From Bog-950 sp964620645 (GTDB lineage Bacteria > Bacteroidota > Bacteroidia > Chitinophagales > LD1), in NCBI GenBank assembly GCA_964620645.1, contig CAZUHU010000067.1:1-17645 (forward strand): 17,645 nt of DNA, written 5' to 3'. The position numbers were made by a program, and so were the translations under genes. Below the pieces are notes generated by a model. The model worked only from the letters and a program-made list of their open reading frames with translations. It made no database searches and had not been told where the DNA came from. Shown here piece after piece: positions 15,146 through 17,645 of this stretch (position 1 is its first letter; each line of letters starts with the position of its first letter).

Positions 15146-16006
15146 ATGGAAATAAAAATGAGTAGTATTGAAAAGAAGAGCGATGAAAACAGTGTACAAA
15201 CCATACAGGGTGCAGAATTTATGCCTGAACAAAACGCGAAGAACACCGGCAGTATGAATAAGATTGAAACAAACAATGTGCATTGCTGGTATGGTGATTT
15301 TCACGTACTGCGCAATGTAAGTATGGAGGTTAAAGCCAACACCGTAACGGCCCTTATAGGCCCTTCCGGCTGCGGTAAATCAACCTACCTGCGCATATTT
15401 AACCGTATGAACGACCTTATTGAAGGCTTTCGCCTGGAAGGCAGCGTGCTGATCGACAATAAGGACGTGTTTAGTAAAGAAATACGCGTAAATGAACTGC
15501 GCAAAAAAGTGGGAATGGTTTTTCAAAAGCCTAACCCTTTTCCGAAAAGCATATTTGAAAACGTTGCCTATGGACTGCGCGTTAATGGCGTTACCCACAA
15601 AAAATTTATTGAAGAAACCGTTGAGAAAGCGCTGAAACAAGCTGCCGTATGGGATGAAGTAAAAGACAAGCTGCATAAAAACGCACTTGGCTTATCAGGT
15701 GGCCAGCAGCAGCGTTTGTGTATTGCACGTGCTATCGCTGTTGAACCTTCGGTTATATTGATGGATGAACCAACATCTGCGCTAGACCCTATATCCAATT
15801 CAAAGATTGAGGAATTGATTTGGGAATTGAAACAGAAATATACCATACTGATTGTTACACACAACATGCAACAGGCAGCACGGGTTAGCGATAAAACAGC
15901 TTTCTTTTACCTGGGCGATCTGGTGGAGTATGATGATACCAAAACCATTTTCACCAACCCTAAACAGGAGAAAACCCAGAATTACATAACCGGACGATTT
16001 GGATAG
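15146..16006 (+). CDS. pstB: PstB phosphate ABC transporter ATPase
   Basis: A 286-residue ATPase that powers phosphate import. The motifs are complete: Walker A GPSGCGKST (72-80), Q-loop Gln127 in VFQKPNPFP, signature LSGGQQQR (183-190), Walker B ILMDEPT (204-210) and switch His239 in VTHN. The core of about 250 residues usually begins where this protein reads MNKIETNNVHCWYG, i.e. at Met37 (15254). The first 36 residues are a Glu/Lys/Asn-rich extension of unclear meaning. I keep the ATG at 15146 because it lies 17 bases after pstA and the frame is open with protein-like composition. Starts at 15158, 15221 or 15254 remain possible. Confidence 0.94.
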   Translation: MEIKMSSIEKKSDENSVQTIQGAEFMPEQNAKNTGSMNKIETNNVHCWYGDFHVLRNVSMEVKANTVTALIGPSGCGKSTYLRIFNRMNDLIEGFRLEGSVLIDNKDVFSKEIRVNELRKKVGMVFQKPNPFPKSIFENVAYGLRVNGVTHKKFIEETVEKALKQAAVWDEVKDKLHKNALGLSGGQQQRLCIARAIAVEPSVILMDEPTSALDPISNSKIEELIWELKQKYTILIVTHNMQQAARVSDKTAFFYLGDLVEYDDTKTIFTNPKQEKTQNYITGRFG

Positions 16007-16011
16007 ATTAT

Positions 16012-16677
16012 ATGGGACATTTAGATAATGAACTGACACAACTGCGGGGCAACCTGATAGAAATGTTTTTGCTGGTGCAAAAACAATTGCGCAAAAGCAT
16101 GAAAGCGCTAACCACACTGGATAAAGACCTGGCAAGGGAAGTGCTTTTTAATGAAAGGCGCGTTAATGCCGAGGAGCTGAAAATCGATAAGGATTGCGAA
16201 AACCTGGTAGCACTTTTTAGTCCGGTGGCCGTTGACCTGCGTTTTATTTTCGCGGCCTTTAAAATCAACTCTCACCTGGAAAGTATAGGTGATAGCGCCA
16301 AAGGCATATCGAAGTTTGTGCTTGAAATGGAGCAGAAATTTGATGAGCAATTTTTAAAGGATATTGAAATTGCACGCATGTACGATGTAGTGGATGCGAT
16401 GATTGAAAACAACATTGCGGCGCTGCGTAATGATGATACCGCCGAAGCGCGCGTGGTATTTAATAAGGACGAAGAGGTAGATACCATCAATAAAAGAGCT
16501 ACTAAAGTAGTGGCCGATTACATTGCTAAAGGCCAGGGGAATTTAGTGCCTCTGCTGAACATGATTTCCGTTATCCGCCGTTTGGAGCGCGTAGGCGACC
16601 TCAGTTCAAACATTGCTGAGGAAATTATCTTTCATGTTGAAGCCAAGGTGCTAAAGCATGAAAAAGAAAAAATGTAG
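16012..16677 (+). CDS. phoU: PhoU phosphate signalling regulator
   Basis: A 221-residue cytoplasmic, all-helical protein made of two similar three-helix bundles. The paired signature is visible in both repeats: LESIGDSAKGIS (89-100) and LERVGDLSSNIAEEI (191-205), whose acidic residues bind metal in known structures. PhoU links the Pst transporter to the PhoR kinase, holding PhoR in the inactive state when phosphate is plentiful. It lies 5 bases after pstB and 6 bases before the kinase gene, which fits this role and one transcript. Confidence 0.95.
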   Translation: MGHLDNELTQLRGNLIEMFLLVQKQLRKSMKALTTLDKDLAREVLFNERRVNAEELKIDKDCENLVALFSPVAVDLRFIFAAFKINSHLESIGDSAKGISKFVLEMEQKFDEQFLKDIEIARMYDVVDAMIENNIAALRNDDTAEARVVFNKDEEVDTINKRATKVVADYIAKGQGNLVPLLNMISVIRRLERVGDLSSNIAEEIIFHVEAKVLKHEKEKM

Positions 16678-16683
16678 CACTTA

Positions 16684-17645
16684 ATGGCCCAACGCATCTT
16701 AACCGAACTTACTGATAATAAAAACTTAAAGCCACGCTCCATAGCCCTGGTGGTTGCAACTGCGCTTGCCGTGGTGGTAAGTCTGCTGGACCTGCTTTTT
16801 TACAGCACCCTTTTCCACTTTTTTGTGCTGTTTGCTATAGTTTTTCTGGTAGGCTATTTTTTAACCTACTATGCTCTGGAGGTATTTATTTACCGAAAGA
16901 TAAAGCTGATATATAAGCGCATACACAACCTTAAGCTGGGTCGCGATGAAAAGGATACGCTGGGTGAAAACGTTAACGAAGACACTATTGAAGAAGTGGA
17001 AAGCGAGGTAGAAAAATGGGCCGCGAATAAAAAACAGGAGATAGATGACCTGAAAAGTCTTGAGAAATTCAGGAAAGAATTTTTGGCAAATCTATCACAC
17101 GAGTTAAAAACACCTTTGTTCAACATACAGGGCTATGTACACACCCTGCTTGATGGCGCTATGGATGACCCGGAAGTGCTAAAACATTTTTTAGAGCGTA
17201 CGTCCAAAAGCATTGAACGGTTGAGCAACCTGGTTGATGACCTGGACGAGATATCGAGGATAGAGCGCGGAGAAGAATCCATCATCAAAGAGATATTTGA
17301 CATTAACCAGATGGTGAAGGACGTGTTTGAAAGCATGGAGTTAAAAGCGAAATCGAAAAGCATAAAGTTCAGTATTAAGAAGGGTTGCGACCGCCAGTTT
17401 TACGTTAATGCCGACAAAGAGAAAATGAGGCAGGTAATAACTAACCTGTTGGATAATTCCATTAAGTACGGAAAGGAGAACGGCGAAACAGTTGCCGGAT
17501 TCTACGATATGGATGAGAATATACTGGTAGAAATAACCGATAACGGCATAGGCATAGATGAAAAACACCTGCCGCGCCTTTTTGAACGCTTTTACCGGGT
17601 TGATAAGCACCGCTCGCGCGAACAAGGCGGCACCGGCCTTGGCCT
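16684..17645 (+). CDS. phoR: PhoR-like sensor histidine kinase, 3' end missing
   Basis: The frame opens with ATG at 16684 and stays open to the window edge (320 codons). Two membrane segments lie near residues 19-40 and 44-66 with almost no periplasmic loop. A charged, partly coiled linker (about 67-130) that may be a degenerate HAMP domain follows. The HisKA dimerisation domain has the H-box FLANLSHELKTPL with phospho-acceptor His139. The ATPase domain shows the N-box (Asn258 in DNSIKYG), the G1 box DNGIGI (from 286), the F-box LFERFYR and the start of the G2 box GGTGLGL, where the window ends. There is too little room for the PAS domain found in E. coli PhoR. Its place right after phoU supports a PhoR role; the partner response regulator would be outside the window. 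Confidence 0.9.
   Translation, partial: MAQRILTELTDNKNLKPRSIALVVATALAVVVSLLDLLFYSTLFHFFVLFAIVFLVGYFLTYYALEVFIYRKIKLIYKRIHNLKLGRDEKDTLGENVNEDTIEEVESEVEKWAANKKQEIDDLKSLEKFRKEFLANLSHELKTPLFNIQGYVHTLLDGAMDDPEVLKHFLERTSKSIERLSNLVDDLDEISRIERGEESIIKEIFDINQMVKDVFESMELKAKSKSIKFSIKKGCDRQFYVNADKEKMRQVITNLLDNSIKYGKENGETVAGFYDMDENILVEITDNGIGIDEKHLPRLFERFYRVDKHRSREQGGTGLG

Noticed and set aside
1..17645. Defence system, prophage, mobile element, CRISPR array or RNA gene
   Set aside because: I found no transposase, integrase, regularly spaced identical repeats, tRNA-like cloverleaf or rRNA sequence; the genes are ordinary housekeeping and transport genes.

Overview
The window looks like chromosomal DNA of a member of the Bacteroidota, probably from the Sphingobacteriia/Chitinophagia/Cytophagia side. 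This rests on a PKD-repeat surface protein, -7 elements close to the TAnnTTTG form, almost no Shine-Dalgarno sequences, a GH3-type acyl-adenylating protein, and protein sequences typical of the phylum. The genes are intact and tightly packed. I see no insertion sequence, CRISPR array, tRNA or rRNA, and no gene-free stretch longer than about 280 bases.

Layout: (1) Positions 1-521 hold the 3' end of a PKD-domain surface or secreted protein, closed by a hairpin terminator. (2) On the minus strand, 573-4378 is a likely rseP - pruA - SDR operon: an intramembrane site-2 protease, the proline-catabolic aldehyde dehydrogenase and a short-chain dehydrogenase. It is preceded by a minus-strand GH3-family gene (4486-5979). 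(3) On the plus strand, 6157-7804 is a DUF47/PhoU-like gene plus a PiT low-affinity phosphate transporter. (4) On the minus strand, 7863-10230 is a SulP anion (probably bicarbonate) transporter followed by a beta-carbonic anhydrase. Upstream of these is a small histidine-rich, membrane-anchored protein of unknown function (10299-10625). (5) On the plus strand, 10905-17645 is a full high-affinity phosphate locus: a phosphate-selective porin (OprO/P family), pstS, pstC, pstA, pstB, phoU, and a PhoR-like histidine kinase that runs off the end of the window inside its ATPase domain.

The genes make one physiological picture. Phosphate crosses the outer membrane through the porin, is bound by lipoprotein PstS, and is imported by PstCAB under PhoU/PhoR control. 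PiT with its DUF47 partner is the second phosphate route. An inorganic-carbon module (SulP plus carbonic anhydrase) lies between the two phosphate modules.

The most interesting signal is regulatory. The leaders of all three phosphate transcription units (DUF47-pit, porin, pstS) carry direct repeats related to TTAACA at an exact 11-base period, the architecture of PhoB/PhoP boxes. In the porin and pstS leaders the last repeat used starts exactly 15 bases before a near-consensus -7 element. A strong hairpin with a T-run between pstS and pstC probably attenuates the operon after pstS, and it shows that the first possible pstC ATG is not the real start. I did not find a clearly new biological system; the novelty is mostly in the regulatory architecture and one unexplained small protein.
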